Below are positions 1 through 7,902 of a stretch of DNA of 64,000 bases, piece after piece; the stretch's first letter is position 1, and each line of letters opens with the position of its first letter. Below the pieces are notes generated by a model that saw nothing but the letters and a program-made list of their open reading frames with translations, did no database searches and had not been told where the DNA came from. This DNA is from Escherichia marmotae (GTDB lineage Bacteria > Pseudomonadota > Gammaproteobacteria > Enterobacterales > Enterobacteriaceae), in the NCBI RefSeq assembly GCF_002900365.1, contig NZ_CP025979.1, forward strand, positions 3,224,001 to 3,288,000. The letters are read 5' to 3'. The translations under genes were made by a program, and so were the position numbers.

Positions 1-161
1 GAAATCCCCCCAACGAGCGGTATCAATCCCTGGTGACGTTTGCGGAAGTTAGGTTTATCCACTAAACCGACTTTTTTTGCCACCTTACGGGCAAAAAACA
101 GAAACAGTGTCGTGAATAAAAAAATACTGATGAGATCAGTACTCACTGTCAGTAAATTCAC
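1..161 (-). CDS. wecA: WecA, undecaprenyl-phosphate GlcNAc-1-phosphate transferase (N-terminal fragment, cut by window edge)
   Basis: WecA is the inner-membrane enzyme that moves GlcNAc-1-phosphate from UDP-GlcNAc to undecaprenyl phosphate, the first step of enterobacterial common antigen and many O-antigens. Only about the first 53 codons are present, read leftward from a GTG start at 159-161. They encode one hydrophobic membrane segment (about residues 8-24), a basic stretch, and the family segment around VDKPNFRKRHQG. The rest lies beyond position 1, so this is truncation by the window and not gene damage. Identity rests on the recognised N-terminus and the position downstream of rho. Confidence 0.88.
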   Translation of the reverse strand, partial: MNLLTVSTDLISIFLFTTLFLFFARKVAKKVGLVDKPNFRKRHQGLIPLVGGI

Positions 162-400
162 AATGCATGCTCTCAGAGAAAATTATTAGCAGAAGTATAC
201 CCACGAAGACCTTTATTCAGAAGGGAAACTCCTTTCTGAACCTATCAGCCCTGTGCAAAAATTAATCATTCACCATAAAAATTGTATAAAATACCCGCAA
301 TAACCAGGAATTTTCCCACTATCACAGGCATGCCGCTAAGATTACAGATATAAAAGCAAAACGCCACGTAAACACGTGGCGTTTTTGGCATAAGACAAAT
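162..400. other. rho-wecA intergenic region
   Basis: This 239-base gap holds the rho terminator at its right end (357-386) and, presumably, the promoter and leader for wecA. I see no ORF or RNA gene in it. Confidence 0.6.
357..386 (-). terminator. Hairpin terminator downstream of rho
   Basis: A perfect inverted repeat, ACGCCACGT / ACGTGGCGT with a four-base loop, lies 15-40 bases past the rho stop codon. It is flanked by T-rich sequence on both strands, so it could work in either direction. Confidence 0.75.
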
Positions 401-1660
401 TTATGAACGTTTCATCATATCGAAGAAATCGTCATTGGTCTTGGTCATTGCCAGTTTATTAATGAGGAATTCCATTGCATCGATTTCGCCCATCGGGTGA
501 ATGATTTTGCGCAGGATCCACATTTTCTGTAGCTCTTCCTGAGTGGTGAGCAACTCTTCTTTACGCGTACCGGAACGGTTGTAGTCGATAGCCGGGAAGA
601 CGCGTTTTTCTGCGATCTTACGAGAAAGGTGCAGTTCCATGTTACCTGTACCTTTAAACTCTTCGTAGATAACTTCGTCCATTTTGGAACCGGTGTCGAT
701 CAACGCCGTCGCGATGATGGTCAGGCTGCCGCCCTCTTCTACGTTACGCGCCGCACCGAAGAATCGTTTCGGACGGTGCAGTGCGTTAGCATCCACACCA
801 CCGGTCAGCACTTTACCAGACGCAGGAACAACAGTGTTGTAGGCGCGCGCCAGACGGGTGATGGAGTCGAGCAGAATGATAACGTCTTTCTTGTGCTCAA
901 CCAGGCGTTTTGCCTTCTCGATCACCATTTCCGCAACCTGAACGTGGCGAGATGCCGGTTCGTCGAAGGTAGAAGCGACAACTTCACCTTTAACCAGACG
1001 CTGCATCTCGGTTACTTCTTCCGGACGTTCGTCGATCAGCAGAACCATCAGCACACAGTCTGGGTGGTTGTAAGCAATGCTCTGGGCGATGTTCTGCAGC
1101 AGCATGGTTTTACCCGCTTTAGGCGGTGCCACAATCAGACCACGTTGGCCACGCCCGATTGGTGAAGCCAGATCCAGCACGCGTGCGGTCAAATCTTCAG
1201 TAGAACCGTTACCACGTTCCATACGCAGACGAGAGTTTGCGTGCAGCGGGGTTAAGTTCTCAAAGAGGATTTTGTTGCGAGCGTTTTCAGGTTTGTCGAA
1301 GTTAACTTCATTAACTTTCAGCAGCGCAAAATAGCGTTCACCTTCTTTCGGCGGGCGAATCTTACCAGAGATGGTATCACCAGTGCGGAGGTTGAAACGG
1401 CGGATTTGGCTGGGAGAAACGTAGATGTCATCAGGACCGGCGAGGTAGGAGCTGTCTGCGGAACGGAGGAAACCAAATCCATCCTGCAATATCTCCAGTA
1501 CGCCATCACCAAAGATATCTTCGCCACTCTTTGCGTGCTGCTTCAGGATGGCAAAAATAATGTCCTGCTTACGCATACGGGCCAGATTTTCCAGCCCCAT
1601 ATTTTCGCCGAGAGTGATCAGCTCAGAAACCGGCGTATTCTTTAATTCGGTAAGATTCAT
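401..1660 (-). CDS. rho: Transcription termination factor Rho
   Basis: Rho is the hexameric RNA-dependent ATPase and helicase that ends transcription of untranslated RNAs. The product has 419 residues, the family length. It has an N-terminal helix bundle, an OB-fold RNA-binding domain with DGFGFLR near residues 60-66, and a RecA-like motor with the P-loop APPKAGKT near 178-185 and the Walker B region ILLDSITRLARAY. The frame stays open 24 codons further upstream, but the ATG at 1658-1660 gives the conserved MNLTELK start. A short leader peptide gene (rhoL) precedes it, the arrangement in which rho controls its own expression. Confidence 0.98.
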   Translation of the reverse strand: MNLTELKNTPVSELITLGENMGLENLARMRKQDIIFAILKQHAKSGEDIFGDGVLEILQDGFGFLRSADSSYLAGPDDIYVSPSQIRRFNLRTGDTISGKIRPPKEGERYFALLKVNEVNFDKPENARNKILFENLTPLHANSRLRMERGNGSTEDLTARVLDLASPIGRGQRGLIVAPPKAGKTMLLQNIAQSIAYNHPDCVLMVLLIDERPEEVTEMQRLVKGEVVASTFDEPASRHVQVAEMVIEKAKRLVEHKKDVIILLDSITRLARAYNTVVPASGKVLTGGVDANALHRPKRFFGAARNVEEGGSLTIIATALIDTGSKMDEVIYEEFKGTGNMELHLSRKIAEKRVFPAIDYNRSGTRKEELLTTQEELQKMWILRKIIHPMGEIDAMEFLINKLAMTKTNDDFFDMMKRS

Positions 1661-1744
1661 AGTGGTGTGAGTTCTTAAACTTGGGGTAAATCTCGAACTT
1701 AATGTTGTGAATGGTATGGCAGGATCATCCATGCCTGTTTACGG

Positions 1745-1834
1745 TCATCGACTCATGTCTTTTCGCTGTCTGGTCACAGGAGAGTACGCAGAACTGAAAC
1801 GACAAGACGGATTAGAAATCTGTTCACTTCGCAT
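1745..1834 (-). CDS. rhoL: RhoL leader peptide (29 residues, short form)
   Basis: A small ORF 84 bases upstream of rho encodes MRSEQISNPSCR followed by FSSAYSPVTRQRKDMSR. It matches the E. coli rho operon leader peptide except that four residues, recalled as GSSL after the seventh position in K-12, are absent. That implies an in-frame 12-base difference. The gene lies in the rho leader transcript, where autogenous control by Rho acts. I infer no function for the peptide itself beyond its leader position. Confidence 0.75.
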   Translation of the reverse strand: MRSEQISNPSCRFSSAYSPVTRQRKDMSR

Positions 1835-1973
1835 TAGATAAAAACGGGAAGCGTTGGATATTACAAGATTCAAACTTAATAAGGTAAGTTTAATACGAAG
1901 TCAACATTAAGTTAGCATGGCTCACGCCGGGCGTCCAGTTTTTAGCGACGGGGCACCCGAACATGACGTTCCC

Positions 1974-2303
1974 TTATGCCAGGTTGGCGTCGAGGAACTC
2001 TTTCAACTGACCTTTGGACAGTGCACCCACTTTGGTTGCCGCGACTTCACCGTTTTTGAACAGCAACAGAGTCGGGATACCACGGATGCCATATTTCGGC
2101 GCAGTGCCAGGGTTTTGATCGATGTTCAGTTTTGCAACGGTCAGTTTACCCTGATATTCGTCAGCGATTTCATCCAGAATCGGGGCGATCATTTTGCACG
2201 GACCGCACCACTCTGCCCAGAAATCGACGAGGATCGCCCCGTCCGCTTTGAGTACATCCGTATCAAAACTGTCGTCAGTCAGGTGAATAATTTTATCGCT
2301 CAT
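1974..2303 (-). CDS. trxA: Thioredoxin 1
   Basis: TrxA is the cytoplasmic dithiol reductant for ribonucleotide reductase, PAPS reductase, methionine sulfoxide reductases and others, and is recharged by thioredoxin reductase. The 109-residue product has the redox motif WCGPC at residues 32-36 (counting Met), the buried Asp of LVDFW, and the cis-proline loop GIPTL. The reading frame extends upstream, but the ATG at 2301-2303 gives the standard MSDKIIHL start. It is transcribed leftward toward rho and is divergent from rhlB across a 130-base promoter region. Confidence 0.98.
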
Positions 2304-2433
2304 ATATAACTCCACAGGAATAAGCCTGGCGTGTTGGTTTCGTTGTTGGTGTAACATTAACCAACTAAAGGTTGACTTTATTTCACCGGATACGCTTTCG
2401 TAAAGCAATAGTAAGCTGATATTCTATCACACT

Positions 2434-3699
2434 ATGAGCAAAACACATTTAACAGAACAGAAGTTTTCCGACTTCGCCCTGCATCCGAAAGTTGTAGAAG
2501 CCCTTGAAAAAAAAGGGTTTCATAACTGTACGCCCATTCAGGCACTGGCCCTTCCGCTAACGCTGGAAGGTCGTGACGTAGCCGGGCAGGCGCAAACCGG
2601 TACTGGGAAAACGATGGCGTTCCTGACGTCAACGTTTCATTACCTTCTCTCTCATCCCACCATTGCCGATCGCAAGGTGAACCAGCCACGTGCCTTAATT
2701 ATGGCACCGACGCGTGAACTTGCCGTGCAGATCCACGCCGACGCGGAGCCGCTGGCGCAAGCTACCGGTCTGAAGCTGGGCCTGGCTTATGGCGGCGACG
2801 GCTACGACAAACAGCTAAAAGTGCTGGAAAGCGGCGTTGACATCCTGATTGGCACCACGGGTCGTTTAATCGACTACGCCAAACAGAATCACATTAACCT
2901 TGGCGCTATTCAGGTCGTGGTGCTGGACGAAGCCGATCGTATGTACGATCTGGGCTTTATTAAAGATATTCGCTGGCTGTTTCGCCGTATGCCGCCAGCA
3001 AATCAGCGCCTCAACATGCTGTTCTCCGCCACGCTTTCGTACCGGGTACGTGAACTGGCGTTCGAGCAGATGAATAACGCCGAATACATCGAAGTGGAAC
3101 CGGAACAGAAAACGGGCCACCGCATTAAAGAAGAGCTTTTCTACCCTTCTAACGAAGAAAAAATGCGTTTGCTGCAAACGCTGATCGAAGAAGAGTGGCC
3201 AGACAGAGCGATTATTTTCGCCAACACCAAACATCGTTGCGAAGAGATCTGGGGTCACCTGGCGGCAGATGGTCATCGTGTCGGGCTGTTGACGGGCGAT
3301 GTGGCGCAGAAAAAACGTCTGCGTATTCTTGATGAATTTACCCGTGGCGATCTGGATATTCTGGTTGCCACCGACGTAGCCGCACGTGGTTTGCATATTC
3401 CGGCCGTAACCCACGTCTTTAACTACGATTTACCCGATGACTGTGAAGATTACGTTCACCGTATCGGCCGTACTGGCCGCGCTGGTGCAAGTGGTCATTC
3501 CATCAGCCTGGCGTGTGAAGAGTATGCATTGAATTTGCCTGCCATTGAGACCTATATTGGTCATTCTATTCCGGTAAGCAAATACAATCCGGACGCATTG
3601 ATGACCGATCTGCCAAAACCGCTACGCTTGACGCGCCCACGCACAGGCAACGGTCCGCGTCGTACAGGCGCTCCACGTAATCGTCGTCGTTCAGGTTAA
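2434..3699 (+). CDS. rhlB: ATP-dependent RNA helicase RhlB
   Basis: RhlB is the DEAD-box helicase of the RNA degradosome. It binds RNase E and unwinds structured RNA for PNPase. The 421-residue product has the Q motif near residues 33-38, AQTGTGKT at 53-60, PTREL, DEAD at 165-168, SAT, ARGLH and HRIGRTGR at 342-349. It ends in an Arg-rich tail (RRTGAPRNRRRSG) typical of RhlB. It is divergent from trxA, and an ERIC element separates it from gppA. Confidence 0.98.
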   Translation: MSKTHLTEQKFSDFALHPKVVEALEKKGFHNCTPIQALALPLTLEGRDVAGQAQTGTGKTMAFLTSTFHYLLSHPTIADRKVNQPRALIMAPTRELAVQIHADAEPLAQATGLKLGLAYGGDGYDKQLKVLESGVDILIGTTGRLIDYAKQNHINLGAIQVVVLDEADRMYDLGFIKDIRWLFRRMPPANQRLNMLFSATLSYRVRELAFEQMNNAEYIEVEPEQKTGHRIKEELFYPSNEEKMRLLQTLIEEEWPDRAIIFANTKHRCEEIWGHLAADGHRVGLLTGDVAQKKRLRILDEFTRGDLDILVATDVAARGLHIPAVTHVFNYDLPDDCEDYVHRIGRTGRAGASGHSISLACEEYALNLPAIETYIGHSIPVSKYNPDALMTDLPKPLRLTRPRTGNGPRRTGAPRNRRRSG

Positions 3700-3709
3700 A
3701 TAAATAATG

Positions 3710-3838
3710 TCATACTCAAAATCATTCAAACTGCATCAAGATGGCAAGAGAATGAATCCCGATGAGCTTACTGTAGTAAGTGATTCGGGTGAAAGAACAC
3801 AGCCAACGCAGAGACAGATTGAAGGATGAAGAGTATGA
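3710..3838. repeat. ERIC (IRU) element, about 129 bp
   Basis: The segment is bounded by terminal inverted repeats TCATACTC (3710-3717) and GAGTATGA (3831-3838). Its centre resembles the enterobacterial repetitive intergenic consensus: GAGCTTACTGTAGTAAGTGA within a larger imperfect palindrome, flanked by the TGCATCAAG and AGCCAACGCAGA blocks. Almost the whole rhlB-gppA gap is this element. Its right end supplies the gppA ribosome binding site and start codon. Confidence 0.85.
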
Positions 3839-5319
3839 GTTCCACCTCGTCGCTTTATGCAGCCATTGATCTCGGTTCGAATAGTTTTCATATGCTGGTT
3901 GTGCGCGAGGTGGCTGGTAGTATCCAGACGCTGACGCGAATTAAACGCAAAGTACGTCTGGCTGCTGGTCTGAACAGCGAAAATGCCCTGTCTAATGAAG
4001 CAATGGAGCGCGGCTGGCAATGCCTGCGCCTGTTTGCTGAACGTCTGCAAGATATCCCTCCTTCGCAAATTCGCGTTGTTGCTACGGCGACGTTACGTCT
4101 TGCTGTCAACGCTGGTGATTTTATTGCCAAAGCGCAGGAAATACTTGGTTGTCCGGTGCAGGTGATCAGCGGTGAAGAGGAAGCTCGTCTGATTTATCAG
4201 GGCGTTGCTCACACTACCGGTGGAGCCGATCAGCGCCTGGTGGTGGATATCGGGGGAGCCAGTACTGAACTGGTAACCGGCACGGGTGCACAAACCACCT
4301 CTCTGTTCAGTCTGTCGATGGGCTGCGTCACCTGGCTGGAACGCTATTTTGCCGATCGTAATCTGGGGCAGGAAAATTTTGATGCCGCAGAAAAAGCGGC
4401 ACGCGAAGTGTTACGTCCGGTTGCCGATGAATTGCGTTATCACGGCTGGAAAGTGTGCGTTGGCGCTTCCGGCACCGTGCAGGCCTTGCAAGAAATCATG
4501 ATGGCGCAGGGAATGGATGAACGCATTACCCTGGAAAAGTTGCAACAACTGAAACAGCGCGCCATTCATTGCGGTCGGCTGGAGGAGCTGGAGATCGACG
4601 GGCTGACGCTGGAACGCGCGTTAGTATTCCCGAGTGGTCTGGCGATCCTGATAGCTATTTTTACCGAACTGAATATTCAGTGTATGACGCTGGCTGGCGG
4701 CGCACTGCGTGAAGGCCTGGTTTACGGCATGTTACATCTGGCCGTCGAGCAGGATATTCGCAGCCGTACGCTGCGTAATATTCAGCGCCGCTTTATGATC
4801 GATATCGATCAGGCACAGCGCGTAGCCAGCGTTGCGGCTAACTTCTTCGATCAGGTGGAAAATGCATGGCATCTTGAAGCAATTAGCCGCGATTTGCTAA
4901 TCAGTGCCTGTCAACTTCATGAAATTGGCCTGAGCGTTGATTTCAAACAAGCGCCGCAACATGCTGCTTATCTGGTGCGAAACCTGGATCTTCCCGGTTT
5001 TACTCCCGCGCAGAAAAAACTGCTGGCGACGCTGTTGCTCAACCAAACTAATCCGGTCGATCTCTCATCGCTGCATCAACAAAATGCCGTCCCTCCGCGC
5101 GTTGCGGAACAACTCTGTCGTTTACTGCGCCTGGCCATCATTTTTGCCAGCCGTCGCCGTGACGATTTAGTGCCGAAGATTCAATTACAGGCCAGCCATG
5201 AACAGTTGACCTTGACGCTGCCGCAAGGGTGGTTAGCCCAACATCCGCTGGGTAAAGAGATTATCGAGCAAGAAAGCCAATGGCAGAGTTATGTTCATTG
5301 GCCGCTGGAAGTATATTAA
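3835..5319 (+). CDS. gppA: Guanosine-5'-triphosphate,3'-diphosphate pyrophosphatase (pppGpp phosphohydrolase / exopolyphosphatase family)
   Basis: GppA converts pppGpp to ppGpp in the stringent response and can also degrade long polyphosphate. The 494-residue product has the actin/Hsp70-like nucleotide-binding fold: phosphate-1 loop DLGSNSFHM near residues 13-21, EEEARLIY, and the phosphate-2 motif VDIGGASTEL. A C-terminal helical HD-like region follows. In-frame ATGs lie at 3826 and 3835; I chose 3835 because GAAGGA at 3821-3826 is well spaced from it. The start sits inside the terminal repeat of the ERIC element. It converges with rep. Confidence 0.95.
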   Translation: MSSTSSLYAAIDLGSNSFHMLVVREVAGSIQTLTRIKRKVRLAAGLNSENALSNEAMERGWQCLRLFAERLQDIPPSQIRVVATATLRLAVNAGDFIAKAQEILGCPVQVISGEEEARLIYQGVAHTTGGADQRLVVDIGGASTELVTGTGAQTTSLFSLSMGCVTWLERYFADRNLGQENFDAAEKAAREVLRPVADELRYHGWKVCVGASGTVQALQEIMMAQGMDERITLEKLQQLKQRAIHCGRLEELEIDGLTLERALVFPSGLAILIAIFTELNIQCMTLAGGALREGLVYGMLHLAVEQDIRSRTLRNIQRRFMIDIDQAQRVASVAANFFDQVENAWHLEAISRDLLISACQLHEIGLSVDFKQAPQHAAYLVRNLDLPGFTPAQKKLLATLLLNQTNPVDLSSLHQQNAVPPRVAEQLCRLLRLAIIFASRRRDDLVPKIQLQASHEQLTLTLPQGWLAQHPLGKEIIEQESQWQSYVHWPLEVY

Positions 5320-5328
5320 CGAGTAATG

Positions 5329-5362
5329 TGCCGGATGCGATGCTAACGCATCCTGTCCGGCG
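5329..5362. repeat. REP element between gppA and rep
   Basis: An imperfect palindrome GCCGGATGCGATGCTAACG...CCTGTCCGGC of the repetitive extragenic palindrome type lies in the short gap between two convergent genes. It probably acts as an mRNA 3' end stabiliser or terminator for either gene. Confidence 0.8.
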
Positions 5363-5381
5363 ATAATTCCGTGCCCCTTAA

Positions 5382-7403
5382 CTATTTCCCTCGTTTTGCT
5401 GCCATCATCGCTTTCAGATTTGCCAGATGGCTTTGCCCTTTCTGCATCCGTTCTTCCGCGCTGACCACTTTGCGCTCCTGCTCCCAAATCAGATCATCCT
5501 GCGGTAACTCTAACAGGAAGCGACTCGGCTCCGGGCGCACCAGTTCACCGTACTGACGACGCTCTTTACACAGCGTAAAGGTCAATTCCTTCTGGGCGCG
5601 GGTGATCCCTACATAGGCCAGCCGCCGCTCCTCATCAATATTGTCTTCATCGATGCTGCTCTGGTGCGGTAAAAATCCTTCTTCCATACCGACCATGAAA
5701 ACATAGGGAAACTCCAGCCCTTTCGATGCGTGGAGAGTCATCAGTTGCACCTGATCCAGTTCTTCCTCGCTTTCACCTCGCTCCATCATGTCGCGCAGAG
5801 TAAAGCGCGTCACCACCTGGGTTAACGTCATCGGCTCATCCAGTTCGCTGCCTTCCAGCATCTCCGTCATCCAGCTAAACAGTTGGTTGACGTTCTTCAT
5901 GCGCATTTCGGCGGCTTTCGGGCTGGGCGATGTTTCGTACAGCCAGGATTCATAATCCATGCCGTGGATCAGATCGCGCACCGCAGCAATCGGCTCCCGC
6001 TCCGCCAGACGCTGGATTTCCGCCAGCCAATGAGTAAAGCGAGTCAACGCTTCATAACCACGCCCACTCAGTGTTTGACTCAATCCCATATCAAAACTGG
6101 CGGTAAACATACTTTTATTGCGGGTCATCGCCCACTCGCCCAGCTTTTTCAGCGTTGCCGGGCCAATCTCTCGTTTCGGCGTGTTGACGATACGCAGGAA
6201 CGCACTGTCATCGTCCAGGTTAGTCAGCACACGCAGATAAGCCAGCAAATCCTTGATTTCCGGGCGGGAGAAGAATGAAGTACCGCCGGAAATTTTGTAC
6301 GGGATGCGGTTTTGCATCAGGAATTTTTCAAACACTCGCGACTGATGATTACCGCGATAGAGAATGGCGTAATCTTTGTACTGTGTTTTATTGACGAAGT
6401 GATGCGCAATCAGCTCGCCAGTAACGCGCTCGGCTTCATGTTCTTCATTATTCGCGCTTAATACTTTTAGCTCCGCGCCGTAGCCCAGTTCGGAGAACAG
6501 GCGCTTTTCAAAGACGTGCGGGTTATTAGCGATAAGGATGTTGGCCGCTTTCAGAATACGTCCGGAAGAGCGGTAGTTCTGCTCCAGCTTAATCACCTTC
6601 AACGCCGGGAAATCCTGGCTCAACAGCACCAGATTTTGCGGACGGGCACCACGCCATGAGTAGATTGACTGATCGTCATCGCCCACCACGGTAAAGCGCG
6701 CGCGGCTACCCACCAGCAGTTTCACCAGTTCATACTGGCTGGTGTTGGTGTCCTGATACTCATCCACCAGCAGGTAGCGAATTTTGTTCTGCCAGCGTTC
6801 GCGTACTTCTTCATTGCGTTGCAACAACAACGTTGGCAGCAAAATCAGGTCATCGAAGTCGAGAACGTTGCACGCTTTCAGGTGCGCATCATACAGTCCA
6901 TAACAATGGGCAAAAATACGATCCCGCTCGCCCTTTGCCTCTGCCGCCGCCTGCGCCGGAGTTTTCAGATCGTTCTTCCAGTTAGAGATGGTCGAAATCA
7001 ACTGTTGCAGGAGAACTTTGTCATCTTCAATCAGACCCTCGGTCAGCTCTTTGAGCAACGCCATCTGATCGGTATCGTCAAACAGCGAAAAGTTCGCTTT
7101 CATTCCCAGCGCCGCATATTCGCGCTTGATGATATCCAGCCCTAATGTATGGAAGGTGGAGATCATCAACCCACGCGCCTCTTTGCGCCCCAGCGTCTGC
7201 CCAACACGCTCTTTCATCTCGCGTGCCGCCTTATTGGTAAAGGTCACCGCTGCAATATGTCGCGTCTGGTAACCGCAACCGCGGATCAGATGGGCGATTT
7301 TATTGGTGATAACACGAGTTTTACCGGAACCCGCGCCCGCCAGCACCAGGCAGGGGCCGGTAACGAATTCGACAGCTTGTTGTTGGCCGGGGTTTAGACG
7401 CAT
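5382..7403 (-). CDS. rep: ATP-dependent DNA helicase Rep
   Basis: Rep is a superfamily 1A 3'-5' DNA helicase that rides with the replisome, clears proteins ahead of forks and helps replication restart. The product has 673 residues from the MRLNPGQQQ start. It carries Walker A AGAGSGKT at residues 22-29, motif II DEYQDT, motif III GDDDQSIYSWRGA, motif IV QNYRSS, and the late motifs LMTLHASKGLEFP and YVGITRAQ. The C-terminal tail AMMAAKRGK is the DnaB-interacting end. An alternative ATG five codons upstream exists; I prefer the shorter form from family length. It is divergent from ppiC. Confidence 0.97.
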   Translation of the reverse strand: MRLNPGQQQAVEFVTGPCLVLAGAGSGKTRVITNKIAHLIRGCGYQTRHIAAVTFTNKAAREMKERVGQTLGRKEARGLMISTFHTLGLDIIKREYAALGMKANFSLFDDTDQMALLKELTEGLIEDDKVLLQQLISTISNWKNDLKTPAQAAAEAKGERDRIFAHCYGLYDAHLKACNVLDFDDLILLPTLLLQRNEEVRERWQNKIRYLLVDEYQDTNTSQYELVKLLVGSRARFTVVGDDDQSIYSWRGARPQNLVLLSQDFPALKVIKLEQNYRSSGRILKAANILIANNPHVFEKRLFSELGYGAELKVLSANNEEHEAERVTGELIAHHFVNKTQYKDYAILYRGNHQSRVFEKFLMQNRIPYKISGGTSFFSRPEIKDLLAYLRVLTNLDDDSAFLRIVNTPKREIGPATLKKLGEWAMTRNKSMFTASFDMGLSQTLSGRGYEALTRFTHWLAEIQRLAEREPIAAVRDLIHGMDYESWLYETSPSPKAAEMRMKNVNQLFSWMTEMLEGSELDEPMTLTQVVTRFTLRDMMERGESEEELDQVQLMTLHASKGLEFPYVFMVGMEEGFLPHQSSIDEDNIDEERRLAYVGITRAQKELTFTLCKERRQYGELVRPEPSRFLLELPQDDLIWEQERKVVSAEERMQKGQSHLANLKAMMAAKRGK

Positions 7404-7489
7404 AGAAAAATCGCTCAATGAAAGTCGGGAGGGGAAAATAACAGCGTGGTAGTATAGCCAGCCTCATCCATACCACTCAAGGCACGATC

Positions 7490-7771
7490 ATGGCAAAAAC
7501 GGCAGCAGCACTGCATATCCTTGTAAAAGAAGAGAAACTGGCTCTGGAACTTCTGGAACAGATTAAGAACGGCGCTGATTTCGGCAAGCTGGCGAAGAAG
7601 CACTCCATTTGCCCGTCAGGCAAACGCGGCGGTGATTTAGGTGAGTTCCGCCAGGGTCAGATGGTTCCGGCATTCGATAAAGTGGTTTTCTCTTGTCCGG
7701 TACTGGAGCCAACCGGCCCGCTGCACACCCAGTTCGGCTATCACATCATTAAGGTGCTGTACCGTAACTAA
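7490..7771 (+). CDS. ppiC: Parvulin peptidyl-prolyl cis-trans isomerase C
   Basis: PpiC is a minimal cytoplasmic parvulin that catalyses cis-trans isomerisation of prolyl peptide bonds. The 93-residue product is the single rotamase domain: AAALHILVKEE at the start, the ADFGKLAKKHSICPS helix, the RGGDLGEFRQGQMVPAFD core, and the closing TQFGYHIIKV strand. There is no signal peptide. A strong bidirectional hairpin follows, then REP units. In K-12 this product is thought to act on ketol-acid reductoisomerase (IlvC), which is encoded next door on the opposite strand. Confidence 0.96.
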   Translation: MAKTAAALHILVKEEKLALELLEQIKNGADFGKLAKKHSICPSGKRGGDLGEFRQGQMVPAFDKVVFSCPVLEPTGPLHTQFGYHIIKVLYRN

Positions 7772-7772
7772 C

Positions 7773-7806
7773 AAAAAAACCCGGTGCATTTGAACACCGG
7801 GTTTTT
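7773..7806. terminator. Bidirectional terminator between ppiC and ilvC
   Basis: CCCGGTG and CACCGGG form a stem flanked by seven A residues on the left and five T residues on the right. It can therefore end ppiC transcripts rightward and ilvC transcripts leftward. Confidence 0.85.
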
Positions 7807-7888
7807 GCCTGATGGCGCTGCGCTTATCAGGCCTACAGAACGTGCACTTTTTGTAGGCCGGATAAGGCGTTTACGCCGCCATCCGGCA
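7807..7888. repeat. Pair of REP units (BIME)
   Basis: Two REP-type palindromes lie here: 7807-7836 (GCCTGATGGCGCTGCG...ATCAGGCC) and 7853-7888 (GTAGGCCGGATAAGGCG...CCGGCA). They lie in the 3' region shared by the convergent ppiC and ilvC. Confidence 0.82.
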
Positions 7889-7902
7889 CCGTATGTAGCC
7901 GC

